Shown here one piece after another: positions 37,888 through 46,744 of a stretch of DNA of 64,000 nt (its first letter is position 1; each line of letters opens with the position of its first letter). The DNA is from Vreelandella maris (lineage in GTDB: Bacteria > Pseudomonadota > Gammaproteobacteria > Pseudomonadales > Halomonadaceae). The notes under the pieces were generated by a model. That model saw only the letters and a list, made by a program, of their open reading frames with translations. It was not told where the DNA came from and did not search any database. Where the stretch lies: assembly GCF_013371085.1 (NCBI RefSeq), contig NZ_JABWCV010000001.1, positions 124,001 to 188,000 of the forward strand, read 5' to 3'. A program made the translations under genes and the position numbers.

Positions 37888-39108
37888 TCAGAAACGCAAC
37901 GATAACTGGAACAACCACATGTTCCAGTGTCGGCTGGTGGCTGATGAATCCGGATTGTCCTGAGGAGGCAGCCAGCCAGTACCGTCCACATGATGGTATT
38001 CGCCTGCCAGCATTACCTGAGGGTGCGGCGTCCACTGCAAGCCAAAGGTTAAGTCATCTGCAAACTGAGAATGATCAGGCCCCAGGCCACTAGCTTCAAA
38101 GGCTTTACCTGACGCATCATCACGGTTACTGACCAAGCTGTCATAACGTATTAACCACTGCCAATCGTTATAAAAGCGCCGCGTATACTGCACATACCAA
38201 CTTTCACCGGTCGTATCGAAATTTAAAGCCGGTTGATTGAAATTTTTTAACCCTGAGCGGCGCAGTGCATACTCAGCCGTTAGACTCCAGAGTTCTTGAT
38301 TATACTGCAACGAAAATACCCAGGGCCTAAAGTAAAAGTCTCCATCACTCACGCTGGGGGAATGGGTATCTATTTGGGATCTGACATGGGCATGGCTTAG
38401 AGCCGCAACAATACGTCCTGCATCATGCTCATAGCGTACTTGTGCAATGCCAGATTGCTGTGGATCGAAAGAGCCCCGGATACGATGCAACTGAAGCGTC
38501 TGGTTTAAGCCACCGTCAGCCTGGGGTATCCCTAAACCAAGCTGACCTCTTATAACGCCGTTATCCAATCGCTCTTCCAGGTAGAACGTTAGTCCATCCC
38601 CTGTTAGAGCTAGTGAACGGGTGCGGTCAAAATAAAGTGATTGGGGTAACAGTATGCTAGGGCGTGTAAATGCTACATCGCGCGTTTGATTGTAGAACCC
38701 AAACGGATTTTTAATTCTGCCTAGCTGAATACCAAAGGTGCGCTGCTGATCGGAAACCATTTGGTAATCAATAAGGCCATAGTCAAGCTCTGGATAAGCA
38801 TCACTACTTTCGCCACCGGCACGGCGGCTTAGCATTTGTGCGGCCAGTAACACATCCTGATGAGGGCGTAATGAGACGTTGAGACCGATTTCGGTGAACT
38901 CGAAACTACCTTCATCTTGGCTGCTGGGCCCAAAAAAATTGTTATCATCAGTAATGACTAACGCCTGACTAAGAAAGCCATGCATCTGCAGAGTATCCAT
39001 AACGTCTTCACCGCTATGGGCGTGGGTAGGAACCCCTAATATGACAACGCTTAACAGAGCGGTAACAGCACGGTATTCACTCCATTGAGATAACTTGGAT
39101 ACTATCAT
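37888..39108 (-). CDS. Outer-membrane porin-like beta-barrel protein
   Basis: This 406-residue protein from the ATG at 39108 (AAGGGAG upstream) has a signal peptide (about 1-30) and alternating strand-type sequence throughout, ending in FQLSLRF with a terminal Phe as in outer-membrane barrels. The N-terminal mature region (LQMHGFLSQALVITDDNNFFG) is typical of porin-like proteins encoded beside PstS-like proteins and GGDEF/EAL genes. It overlaps the preceding binding-protein gene by 32 bases, implying co-translation. No substrate can be inferred. Confidence 0.8.
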   Translation of the reverse strand: MIVSKLSQWSEYRAVTALLSVVILGVPTHAHSGEDVMDTLQMHGFLSQALVITDDNNFFGPSSQDEGSFEFTEIGLNVSLRPHQDVLLAAQMLSRRAGGESSDAYPELDYGLIDYQMVSDQQRTFGIQLGRIKNPFGFYNQTRDVAFTRPSILLPQSLYFDRTRSLALTGDGLTFYLEERLDNGVIRGQLGLGIPQADGGLNQTLQLHRIRGSFDPQQSGIAQVRYEHDAGRIVAALSHAHVRSQIDTHSPSVSDGDFYFRPWVFSLQYNQELWSLTAEYALRRSGLKNFNQPALNFDTTGESWYVQYTRRFYNDWQWLIRYDSLVSNRDDASGKAFEASGLGPDHSQFADDLTFGLQWTPHPQVMLAGEYHHVDGTGWLPPQDNPDSSATSRHWNMWLFQLSLRF

Positions 39109-39550
39109 CCAGATACTCCCTTTCAAGGTAGCCTATGGCGCCGGGTGTCGTGGCAACGTGCTTGAGCATCTCTGCCTGGTCAGCGACGCGGTTTGGGGCT
39201 TGGCCGGTTCCTGAGAAGACCATGCGATCCCAGGCTAACTGAAGCTGGTGCGGATAAACCGCTAATTTCTCTTTGGTGAAGCGAGCATGCACAGGATCAC
39301 TGTTATTTAAAACGTAGACTCTGACAGCTTGACCATCCGGCCATGTGCGTTGACGCATCGCAAAAATCGCGCGGGTAGTATCGCGATTCAACCATCGGGT
39401 GGCGACGTCAGGATTGGCGACTAAAAAAAGAGGGGCTTCTCGAGCGATGGCATTTGTGCATGTGAAAGTGAACATCACCAGCAACATGAGGGTGACCATT
39501 GCCAGTAACGCCAATCGCATGAGAGAACCGCTCAAAACAGGTGAAGGCAT
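39077..39550 (-). CDS. PstS-like periplasmic binding-protein domain (small)
   Basis: This protein of about 157 residues has a signal sequence (hydrophobic stretch ending CTNAIA) and one lobe of a phosphate-type binding-protein fold: FLVANPDVATRWLNRDTTRAIF, LNNSDPVHARFTKEKL and TPGAIGYLEREYL, which recalls GAIGYV near the end of PstS. Proteins of this size lack the second lobe and are not expected to work with an ABC permease; none is encoded nearby. The start is uncertain: ATGs at 39550 and 39520 both have weak ribosome-binding sites. It heads the set with the porin and GGDEF/EAL genes, so it may present a ligand to that sensor. Confidence 0.75.
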   Translation of the reverse strand: MPSPVLSGSLMRLALLAMVTLMLLVMFTFTCTNAIAREAPLFLVANPDVATRWLNRDTTRAIFAMRQRTWPDGQAVRVYVLNNSDPVHARFTKEKLAVYPHQLQLAWDRMVFSGTGQAPNRVADQAEMLKHVATTPGAIGYLEREYLDDSIQVISME

Positions 39551-39595
39551 GGGCGGTATCTTACTGGTTGATTGATGAACGCCAGATTCATGCAC

Positions 39596-39978
39596 GACGC
39601 AGTTCTATATTGGACTTTATCTGTGTATGAGTTGATGACGCGTTCTCCCTCGCAGTCTATCGGCATTGCTTTTTATCTTCAGTGCCCTTTGATTAGCTAA
39701 GGGATAAGCACCAAAAAACTGTGCCGTAACGATACGGCATATACACGAACACTACATCAATTTAAAAAAAATAACAGGTAGTTATGTTGAAGAAGAGTGA
39801 GGGCTCTTGGTGGCAGTTGTTTTTTAATTTTTGTTCATTTAATTTTGTCAATTTAGATTGACTTATGCTTCGCGGCGCTCAAGAGAGCTTGAGCTTAATG
39901 GTTAAGCGTCTGTGCGATACACATTTCATTAAGGCTATTTGAAAATTCTCCTCTGCCATCCTAAAAGGATCATCCGCC
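39596..39978. other. Intergenic region between the divergent PstS-like and DapA-like genes
   Basis: About 380 AT-rich bases contain no gene. The clearest structure is a 7-bp perfect hairpin TGCCGTA/TACGGCA (39722-39739) with loop ACGA. Short A/T runs follow. No promoter pair of good quality was found. Confidence 0.5.
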
Positions 39979-40872
39979 ATGTTCACCGGCCTGAGTGCAT
40001 TTCCGCTAACCCCCATGAACGAACAGGGCGTTCAAGAGTGTGAGTTTATTCGCTTAGTGAAGCACTTGGCCGCGGCAGGTGTGGACTCCATTGGTGTGCT
40101 GGGGTCGACCGGCAACTACGCCTATTTAAGCGTTGAAGAGCGCGCCCGCGTGGCCAATCTCAGTGTCGAAAACGCCGGAGGCGTGCCTGTTGTCGTAGGC
40201 ATAGGCGCATTGCGTACTCGCGATGTGCTGGCTAATGCGGAATGTGCCCAGCAAGCCGGAGCCAGTGGGGTATTGCTGGCGCCGGTGTCCTATCAAAAGC
40301 TGACCGACGATGAAGTGTACGAGCTCTATGCAACCGTCAGCCGTTCGCTGAGTGTTCCGCTATGCGTGTATGACAATCCTGGCACCACCCATTTTGATTT
40401 CAGCGATGAGCTGCACGGACGTATCGCTCAGTTGCCACAGGTTCGCTCTATCAAGATCCCGCCTGTGGTGAATGATATTGAGAAAGCGCGTGAGCGTGTG
40501 GCGCGGCTGCGCGCACTCATTCCTTCAGAGGTCACCATTGGTATCAGTGGGGATCCGGCCGCCGCTACAGGGCTAAGCGCTGGCTGTGATGCGTGGTACT
40601 CCGTTATTGGCGGGCTCTATCCCCACACAGCACTGGCGCTGACCCGGGCTGCTCAAGCGGGAGATACCCAGCAGGTTAATGCGCTTTCCAGTGCGCTTGA
40701 GCCGTTATGGGCGCTTTATCGTGAATATGGTGGCAGCTTGCGGGTAGCGGCCACCATTGCAGAGGTAACCGGCAAGGTCAGCCAACCCTGCTTGCCTCAA
40801 CCGCTTAAAGCACTACAAGGGGATGACTGCAAACGAGTGGAGCAGGTAGTGGCGCAGCTCGACCTGGCCTAG
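39979..40872 (+). CDS. DapA/NanA-family lyase (dihydrodipicolinate synthase-like)
   Basis: This 297-residue class I aldolase has the Schiff-base Lys159 in RSIKIPP and the catalytic Tyr131 in VYDNPG. The GTTG-like loop reads GSTG (42-45). These features place it in the DapA superfamily, but the loop and the absence of lysine-pathway neighbours suggest a paralogue acting on another 2-keto acid, such as keto-deoxy sugar acids or N-acetylneuraminate-like compounds. AAAGGATC lies upstream of the ATG. It is a single gene. Confidence 0.85.
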   Translation: MFTGLSAFPLTPMNEQGVQECEFIRLVKHLAAAGVDSIGVLGSTGNYAYLSVEERARVANLSVENAGGVPVVVGIGALRTRDVLANAECAQQAGASGVLLAPVSYQKLTDDEVYELYATVSRSLSVPLCVYDNPGTTHFDFSDELHGRIAQLPQVRSIKIPPVVNDIEKARERVARLRALIPSEVTIGISGDPAAATGLSAGCDAWYSVIGGLYPHTALALTRAAQAGDTQQVNALSSALEPLWALYREYGGSLRVAATIAEVTGKVSQPCLPQPLKALQGDDCKRVEQVVAQLDLA

Positions 40873-40903
40873 CCGCCGAATTTAGCCATTAAAGCGATTC
40901 ACC

Positions 40904-40928
40904 AAAAACGCCCAGCCAGGCTGGGCGT
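40904..40928 (-). terminator. Terminator of the GlpQ-like gene
   Basis: A 9-bp perfect stem (40908-40916 with 40920-40928) with loop CAG is followed by T5 on the minus strand. On the + strand there is no T-run, so it mainly ends the minus-strand gene. Confidence 0.75.
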
Positions 40929-40948
40929 ACGGAGTGCTTATAAGCGGC

Positions 40949-41878
40949 TTACTCTATGAGTTCGAGCAGACGATCAGGATAGTTGGTGAAAAGACCGTTG
41001 ACGCCCATTTCCATCAAACGCTCCATCTCATCGGCTTCATTGATGGTGTAGACATGTACCGGTAGGCCGTTGTCGTTCGCCTGACGGATGAAGTCACCGT
41101 CAATCACTTCCTCACCTTCGTATATGAAATTGGTGCCCAGTCCGACTGCATAATCCGCCACTGCCTGGAAGTCCTCATCGGTGATCTCTTCTGGCCCCGG
41201 CGTCACGTCCGTCCACTCCACCAATCGGCCATTCTCCTCTTCGTTGGGGTAATACCAGACCAGTTGAATAAGCGGGATGTTCTCGTTTAATTCGTGCACT
41301 TTCAGCAGGCTATCTTGCTCGAAAGACTGGACCAGGACCCGACCACTCTCGATCAAGTCATGCTCTTCCAGCAGCGCTACCAACGCTTCTTCCAGGCCAG
41401 GGTTCAACTGCGGCGACTTGGTTTCTATGTAGTAGCGTGCATCGTGCCCAAAGTGCTCCAATAACTCATCCAAAGTAAGTATTTGAGTGCCTTCAAAGGC
41501 TGTGTCGGCACTGTCAGGGTTTTGCTCGTTGAACCACGTGCCGGTATCCAGTGCTTTCAGTTCTTCCAGCGTGTAATCATTGATCTCGCCTTCGCCGTCA
41601 CTGGTGCGGCCAATAGTGTCGTCATGAAACACCACCACCTCACCGTCCGAGGTGATTTGCGCGTCCAGTTCCAGGTAATCGACACCCCACTCATGGGCCA
41701 GTTCATAGGCCGCCATCGTACTTTCCGGCGCATGGCCGCTGGCGCCGCGGTGGGCAATGACCTGGAATGACTGCAGATCTTTTATCTGCTGTTCCAACGG
41801 CGATGTTTCGGCCAGCACGGTGGTAGCAGCAGCGAAAAGGCCCAGGGAAATTGACGTAACCAGTAAACGGCGTTGCAT
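40949..41878 (-). CDS. glpQ: Periplasmic glycerophosphodiester phosphodiesterase (GlpQ-like)
   Basis: This 309-residue protein has a cleavable signal (ending TTVLA) and a GDPD TIM barrel. Catalytic and metal residues are visible: His43 in AHRGASGHAPEST, Glu70 and Asp72 in YLELDAQ, and His85 in VFHDDT. It hydrolyses glycerophosphodiesters from phospholipid head-groups to glycerol-3-phosphate and an alcohol, giving phosphate and carbon. It is monocistronic and has its own terminator. No glpT or ugp genes are adjacent. Confidence 0.88.
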   Translation of the reverse strand: MQRRLLVTSISLGLFAAATTVLAETSPLEQQIKDLQSFQVIAHRGASGHAPESTMAAYELAHEWGVDYLELDAQITSDGEVVVFHDDTIGRTSDGEGEINDYTLEELKALDTGTWFNEQNPDSADTAFEGTQILTLDELLEHFGHDARYYIETKSPQLNPGLEEALVALLEEHDLIESGRVLVQSFEQDSLLKVHELNENIPLIQLVWYYPNEEENGRLVEWTDVTPGPEEITDEDFQAVADYAVGLGTNFIYEGEEVIDGDFIRQANDNGLPVHVYTINEADEMERLMEMGVNGLFTNYPDRLLELIE

Positions 41879-41964
41879 GGGAATTCCTTAATTGAATGTT
41901 CGTTCAATAAGCGTACATCCCCTGAAGCGTTAACGCCAAAAGAGGGAAACTGTTCAGTGTTTAC

Positions 41965-43824
41965 TCAAAAGTAACGGGATAGACCAATACTCGCTTCGTT
42001 AGCGGAATAGTCATGCTGAAATTCAAACCGCATGTCCCACTCAGTGGATAGGGCAAAACGATGCTGTAATTGCCACTCTGTTCGTTGGCGATCGCTGTAA
42101 CCCATATTACTGCGATGTGATAACTGAATGTGGGTGCGTTGGCTTGGTGACCAACTACTCACTATGCCCGCCTTCACCATCGGTACCGCCATGCCATCAT
42201 AATGCCGCTGTGTTCGCAATTGCGCACCTGCTAAAAAATAAGGTAAATGTGACCCCAATGACCATGATTTACCGGCTAGCACATTAGCAACACCATCAAA
42301 GCAGCGCCGACAACTTAGCCGGTTCCTCTCAATGCCCGCAGATATTTGCCATGCCGTTTGTGGCAGGGTAGGGAGCGCTATGGCATTAGTATGTAAATTG
42401 GTAACGTTAAAAAGATCCAAGCGGTTTAACGATACGCCTTGATCATCGGCATTAATTTCTACAGTAGTAATTTCAACAGCCGAATTGGGCATACGAGCTT
42501 GATTGGTATCGAGCAAATCGTACTGAAGAGGTCGAAACCTTAGACGAGTGCTATTAGTAGAGTGGCTGTTATGAACCCCACTGAAACCTACCAATGAGGG
42601 CGCTGCTACTTCATGTATTGCAGGCGATGTTTCATAGTTCACTTCGGCACGGCCGGTAGGAAGGCGTAACCGTGCTTGAAGCAGTTGACGCTCTATTTCC
42701 GGCAATTGCTCTGTGTCGCCCGTTTGGCGCAAAAAAGAGGCATGACTAAGCAGCGTATCCAAGACGTCACTACGCTGCACTGCTGATAACTCAGAAAACG
42801 ACTGCGCCTCCATTCTTAAATCATTTTCGGAAGGCCATACGGCGTTTGCTGCACGTTGCTGATCACTATTTAGGGCATTGAAAGAGCGTTGGGTAATAAG
42901 CCTTCTTGAAGGTATTTGGCGCGTTTTGACTAATAAAGGGCTGTCATGGTGCGTGGTGTTGCTCAAAGCCCTTAATAGATCCTCAGGCGCTACCCATGGC
43001 GAAAAGCCAGGTGTAAGGTCATTCTCTACGACCAGCTCCAGTGTTCTAGCAATTCGGGAGGCACAGTTTTGAGATAAAAATAAGTACTCGTAGTCTTTGC
43101 CAATAATCTCAAATAAGTGGGCGGTTAATAGGGATACTTCTGCCTCTGTAAAGCCTAATTGGTAATGCCATAAGTCGCGCATCTCTCGTTCAGAATAAAG
43201 CGTGGTATTGCGATAGAACGAAGCATTTGAAAACTGCGCGTCGTAGCCGCCCAAAAGGCCCTTTGCCATGTAGGTAATCAACCCTTCGTCATTGGGTACA
43301 TCAGCACCAAAATTCAAGCTGGTATCTAGCAGATACTGCGCATTAGAAGTCGAGCTTTGCGCTTCTGGCACGGAAGAGTGAAGCATTACATGGCCAAAAA
43401 ATGAGGCTGGGTTACCCAGATAGCCCGTGGCAAACATCAGGCCTATTTCAGAGCCCTGATGCTGAGCTTGCCATTCCTCAAACTCGGGGCACGCAGTGCT
43501 CGGCCACTGCTCACCTATTTTGGCTGACAGCCAAATTGCTCGTGCAGGGAAGCGGCAACTTGCGTGGCTGCCAGATGCCTCAGGTGGCTTGCGTAAGGCG
43601 GCAAGCGTAGCAGCTAGTTCTGCCTGGGGGTCATAACGTCCATTTTCAGCAAGGAAAAAGGCACTGTCGATAACGGCACTTCTAGGGGGTGAGAAGGGGG
43701 TTTTACGGTCAAAGTGCAGCAGTGATAACCACTGGGAGTCTTGAGAGAGGGTCGCGACATTTGCGTGAACAAAGGTGGACGATAGTGAACAAAGTAAAAG
43801 AATCGTCAGCCAAAGCCGCGGCAT
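41965..43824 (-). CDS. DUF4105 family exported protein
   Basis: This 619-residue protein has an N-terminal signal sequence (about 1-21) and the DUF4105 domain (about 130-290), with conserved stretches such as GLMFATGYLGNPASFFGHVMLH and FLSQNCASRIARTLEL containing the Cys/His residues of the family. The domain is related to papain-like and lipobox-like hydrolases in fold predictions, but the activity is unknown. The C-terminal third is rich in alternating strands and ends in LSRYF, suggesting an outer-membrane barrel or surface domain. DUF3015 lies upstream on the same strand. Confidence 0.82.
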   Translation of the reverse strand: MPRLWLTILLLCSLSSTFVHANVATLSQDSQWLSLLHFDRKTPFSPPRSAVIDSAFFLAENGRYDPQAELAATLAALRKPPEASGSHASCRFPARAIWLSAKIGEQWPSTACPEFEEWQAQHQGSEIGLMFATGYLGNPASFFGHVMLHSSVPEAQSSTSNAQYLLDTSLNFGADVPNDEGLITYMAKGLLGGYDAQFSNASFYRNTTLYSEREMRDLWHYQLGFTEAEVSLLTAHLFEIIGKDYEYLFLSQNCASRIARTLELVVENDLTPGFSPWVAPEDLLRALSNTTHHDSPLLVKTRQIPSRRLITQRSFNALNSDQQRAANAVWPSENDLRMEAQSFSELSAVQRSDVLDTLLSHASFLRQTGDTEQLPEIERQLLQARLRLPTGRAEVNYETSPAIHEVAAPSLVGFSGVHNSHSTNSTRLRFRPLQYDLLDTNQARMPNSAVEITTVEINADDQGVSLNRLDLFNVTNLHTNAIALPTLPQTAWQISAGIERNRLSCRRCFDGVANVLAGKSWSLGSHLPYFLAGAQLRTQRHYDGMAVPMVKAGIVSSWSPSQRTHIQLSHRSNMGYSDRQRTEWQLQHRFALSTEWDMRFEFQHDYSANEASIGLSRYF

Positions 43825-43881
43825 GCGAAATATGTCCTATAGGAAGCGAAGTGGGCTGACTGGGCCAGCCCACGTAAGGCA

Positions 43882-44385
43882 TTAGCTGGCTGAACAGTTG
43901 GCAGCCGCTTGATTTAAGCTAGTGTAAAAGCTGTAGGCTTTGTCATTATGGCTCATAGAGGAGTAGCTAGAGTCGGCGCTTACAGCACTCAAGTCGCTAC
44001 GTAGCTGAGAAATGCTAGTAGCATCGCCAGCGTCACAACCTACCAGTCCGAGTGCAGCGGCTAAGTGGTTACCTTCTCCCATGGCTGCTTCCATCGCGAG
44101 TTGGTCGTACGTCTCATCGATGAACTGAGCTACTTTGATCTCTTCGCCTTCACAAGAACCAGGTGAAATAGTTGCTGAAGTCACGGCAGTGGTGCCTGAG
44201 TCCCAAATAACGTTTGAGATCGCTGCAGCGGTAGTGTTGTCATCAAAAATAGCAGCGCCGATGCCGCAATGTTGCCACGGATTGATTTCGCCTTGATGAT
44301 CATTAGCAAAAGTGGTCGCGCTTAATGTAAGTGCAGTTGTCGCACCTAACAGTGCAATAGAGGCGGTAATAGAACGTTTCAACAT
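43882..44385 (-). CDS. DUF3015 family periplasmic protein
   Basis: This 167-residue protein has a clear signal peptide (ending TTFAND) and the DUF3015 pattern: WQHCGIGAAIF, ISNVIWDSGTTAVTSATISPGSC and a C-terminal region with the final Cys (QAAANCSAS). Four cysteines could form two disulfides. The family is uncharacterised and tends to sit beside DUF4105 genes, as here. No catalytic motif is evident. Confidence 0.82.
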   Translation of the reverse strand: MLKRSITASIALLGATTALTLSATTFANDHQGEINPWQHCGIGAAIFDDNTTAAAISNVIWDSGTTAVTSATISPGSCEGEEIKVAQFIDETYDQLAMEAAMGEGNHLAAALGLVGCDAGDATSISQLRSDLSAVSADSSYSSMSHNDKAYSFYTSLNQAAANCSAS

Positions 44386-44735
44386 GAGATTCCCTAATGA
44401 TTTTTTTGTCGGTTAGAATTTTTATCTAGAGGTACCGACAAGCCTCAAGATTTGTACATACGTTTGAGGCGAGCTGCTCACTAAATATTCTTAATTTTAC
44501 CATTATTTCCATGCTTTTTTTGTAAGTTATAACTGACAGCTTTGTAAGCAATTACTTACGTTCTTGTAGGTTATTGCTTACAGGGTGGGCGTAATAACTA
44601 ATAGATTTCTTGCTGCAAAGCGTAAATGCAAAAAATTGCTAGTCGGTCGTTTTCATAAAAGACCTGCTAGGCTCTGAAGGAGCCCAGTGTATTTAAAACC
44701 CAGTCCCGCGACTCAACAACGATGGAAATAAACCC
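44386..44735. other. Intergenic region with a repeated TGTAAG element
   Basis: No gene is present between the DUF3015 gene (-) and the VIT-type gene (+). It is T-rich. A cluster of four related 10-base elements lies at 44521-44582 and is given as its own entry. Confidence 0.6.
44521..44582. promoter_or_regulatory. Operator-like array of four TGTAAG elements
   Basis: Two direct copies start at 44521 (TGTAAGTTAT) and 44543 (TGTAAGCAAT), and two inverted ones end at 44560 (ATTACTTACG) and 44582 (ATTGCTTACA). Direct copies are 22 bases apart, as are inverted copies. The 44543 and 44573 copies form a 10-bp perfect dyad. This regularity suggests binding of a dimeric regulator to two sites on one face of the helix. 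Confidence 0.45.
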
Positions 44736-45425
44736 ATGATCCATACAGAGCATCATCGCTCTCACCGGTCCGGCTGGTTGCGCGCTGCAGTGCTCGGCGC
44801 CAATGACGGCATTGTGTCTACCAGTAGCCTCATCCTCGGTGTTGCAGCGGCCAGCACTGCGCAGAGTGAGATCATGCTGGCAGGCGTTGCTGGCCTGGTG
44901 GCTGGCGCTATGTCGATGGCGGCGGGGGAGTATGTGTCGGTGAGCTCGCAATCCGACACTGAGCACGCCGATCTTAACATTGAGCGTAAAGCACTGGCTG
45001 AACATTACGAACTTGAGCAGGAAGAACTTGCCGACATATACATCACTCGTGGCTTAGAGCCTGAATTGGCACGTCAAGTTGCTGAGCAATTAATGACGAA
45101 CGACGCTCTAGGCGCTCATGCTAGAGATGAGATTGGCATCACCGACACTGGGCAGGCTCGCCCCCTCCAGGCCGCTCTCTCATCAGCAGCGACCTTTACC
45201 GCGGGCGCGCTTTTGCCACTGTTGGTCGCCTGGTGGGCACCATCATCATTATTAACTCCTTTGGTAGCGCTGTTTTCGTTGCTCTTCCTGGCTTTGTTGG
45301 GCGCTGTTGCGGCTCGAGTCGGCGGTGCACCTATTTTTAAAGCTGCAGCAAGAGTGATGTTTTGGGGCGCGCTTGCAATGGCGCTAACCTCTGCCATCGG
45401 TCGTGTGTTTGGAGTCGTGGCTTGA
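44736..45425 (+). CDS. VIT1/CCC1-type iron/manganese transporter
   Basis: This 229-residue membrane protein has five predicted helices: two after a short N-terminal segment (VLGANDGIVSTSSLILGVAAA and the following AGAMSMAAGEYVSV), then a cytosolic helical stretch with acidic residues (EHYELEQEELADIYITRG) and three C-terminal helices. The GANDGIVST and SMAAGEYVS motifs are the family signatures. Members move Fe2+ or Mn2+ out of the cytosol. The upstream region carries the TGTAAG array. Confidence 0.9.
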   Translation: MIHTEHHRSHRSGWLRAAVLGANDGIVSTSSLILGVAAASTAQSEIMLAGVAGLVAGAMSMAAGEYVSVSSQSDTEHADLNIERKALAEHYELEQEELADIYITRGLEPELARQVAEQLMTNDALGAHARDEIGITDTGQARPLQAALSSAATFTAGALLPLLVAWWAPSSLLTPLVALFSLLFLALLGAVAARVGGAPIFKAAARVMFWGALAMALTSAIGRVFGVVA

Positions 45426-45492
45426 ATGCGTGAGCGCCGAATTTAGCGTTCGTATCGAAGAGCTGGCAATTATTGATGCTGAAGTGCTTGGA

Positions 45493-45873
45493 TCAGACTT
45501 CAGCATTGCTGCGGCCAGAAGCTTCAATAACCTCGTGGTGTATGCGTTGCTGCTGTTCAGCTGAGAGGTCTTGGTACGAACAACCAAATAGTTGTTGCGC
45601 GTATCGCTCGAAAAGATCAGCAAGGCTAGGTGGTGTTTTTTTTATCTGCTCTGCTTTCGCCAATCCCTGCTCGCTTGTCAGTTTCCTATACTCCTCCATG
45701 ACTTTGTTGCGCATCGCATGGCAGTACTCTGCTGCCTCAAGATAACTGGCTCTGCCTGCTGAGATGTCTGCTTTAGCAGTCGAAGAAATACGCTGAATTT
45801 GCGATATATAACGTGCTCGGGTATGAGCATCGTTACTCGCATCAATACCGACACTGTGTTCTCCCTCGGTCAT
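45493..45873 (-). CDS. Hypothetical helical protein, 126 residues
   Basis: I do not recognise this protein. It has no signal or membrane segment and is rich in Glu, Gln, Arg and Ala, so probably all-helical. Its C-terminus (LADLFERYAQQLFGCSYQDLSAEQQQRIHHEVIEASGR) looks like a compact helical domain. GGAGGGG sits just ahead of the ATG, supporting translation. It is convergent with the VIT-type gene and has its own leader of about 235 bases. Confidence 0.6.
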   Translation of the reverse strand: MTEGEHSVGIDASNDAHTRARYISQIQRISSTAKADISAGRASYLEAAEYCHAMRNKVMEEYRKLTSEQGLAKAEQIKKTPPSLADLFERYAQQLFGCSYQDLSAEQQQRIHHEVIEASGRSNAEV

Positions 45874-46108
45874 AGACCCCTCCAGGTAACCACTAGGCGC
45901 AAAGCGCTCACTGATTCATTATAGCTTTACCACCTCAAGTTCACGCTTAAGCCATTATGTCGGCGTCTCGCTGCCGGTTTACAAAGCGTTAGAGAGGCCA
46001 CTAGTCCTTGTTAAAGTGCCGGTGCAGGGGAGAATTAATCAGCAATAGGTTGAATTAAGCCTAGGTGCCTGCACTTATTAATAAGTAACTCATTCATAAG
46101 GAGCCGTT

Positions 46109-46738
46109 ATGACAACGTTAGTGATTGGCGCGAACGGACAGATTGGCAAACAGTTTTGCGAACTGGCCCAAAAAGCGGGCACGCCCATCAAGGCAATGAT
46201 TCGCAGTGAAGAGCAGGCAGCCTGGTTCAAAGAGCACGGCATCGATACCGTGGTAGCTGATTTAGAGGACGAGTTTGAGCACGCCTTTGACGGCTGCGAC
46301 CAAGTGGTCTTTACGGCGGGCTCAGGGCCTCACACCGGGCCAGACAAAACGCTGATGATTGATCTTTTTGGCGCCATTCGTACCGCCGATATCGCTAAGC
46401 AAAAGGGCCTTTCCCGCTACATCATGATTAGCGCCATGCGTGCAGAAAAACCACTAGAGGCGCCCGAAAAAATGCGCCCCTACATGGCCGCGAAATTTGC
46501 TGCTGATGCCCACCTTCGTAATAGCGGTATGCCCTACGTTATTCTTAAGCCTGGGCGTTTGACCGACGAAGCCGCCAGTCAGCGGTTCGCCAGTTCAATT
46601 GAGGAAGCAGGCGACAATCAAATCTCCCGCGCCAACGTTGCCCATGCGCTACTTCACGCTGTGCAAAAGCCCGATTTGGTCAATCAGGAGTACTTACTAC
46701 TGGATGGCAAGCGCTCAATTAGCGAGATTATCCGCTAG
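46109..46738 (+). CDS. Atypical SDR NAD(P)-binding protein (YwnB/NmrA-like)
   Basis: This 209-residue Rossmann protein has the dinucleotide loop VIGANGQIGKQF at about 5-16 and the segment VVFTAGSGPHTG. It then has YIMISAMRA, but the catalytic Tyr-x-x-x-Lys of classical SDRs is replaced by an atypical MAAKFAADAHLR. This is the pattern of the SDR_a5 branch, often annotated as NAD-dependent epimerase or flavin reductase-like. AAGGAGCC lies upstream of the ATG. The reaction is unknown. Confidence 0.85.
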   Translation: MTTLVIGANGQIGKQFCELAQKAGTPIKAMIRSEEQAAWFKEHGIDTVVADLEDEFEHAFDGCDQVVFTAGSGPHTGPDKTLMIDLFGAIRTADIAKQKGLSRYIMISAMRAEKPLEAPEKMRPYMAAKFAADAHLRNSGMPYVILKPGRLTDEAASQRFASSIEEAGDNQISRANVAHALLHAVQKPDLVNQEYLLLDGKRSISEIIR

Positions 46739-46744
46739 TAAGGG

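Noticed and set aside
39077-39550. Part of a phosphate ABC importer (pst)
   Set aside because: Only a single lobe is encoded and no permease or ATPase gene is nearby.
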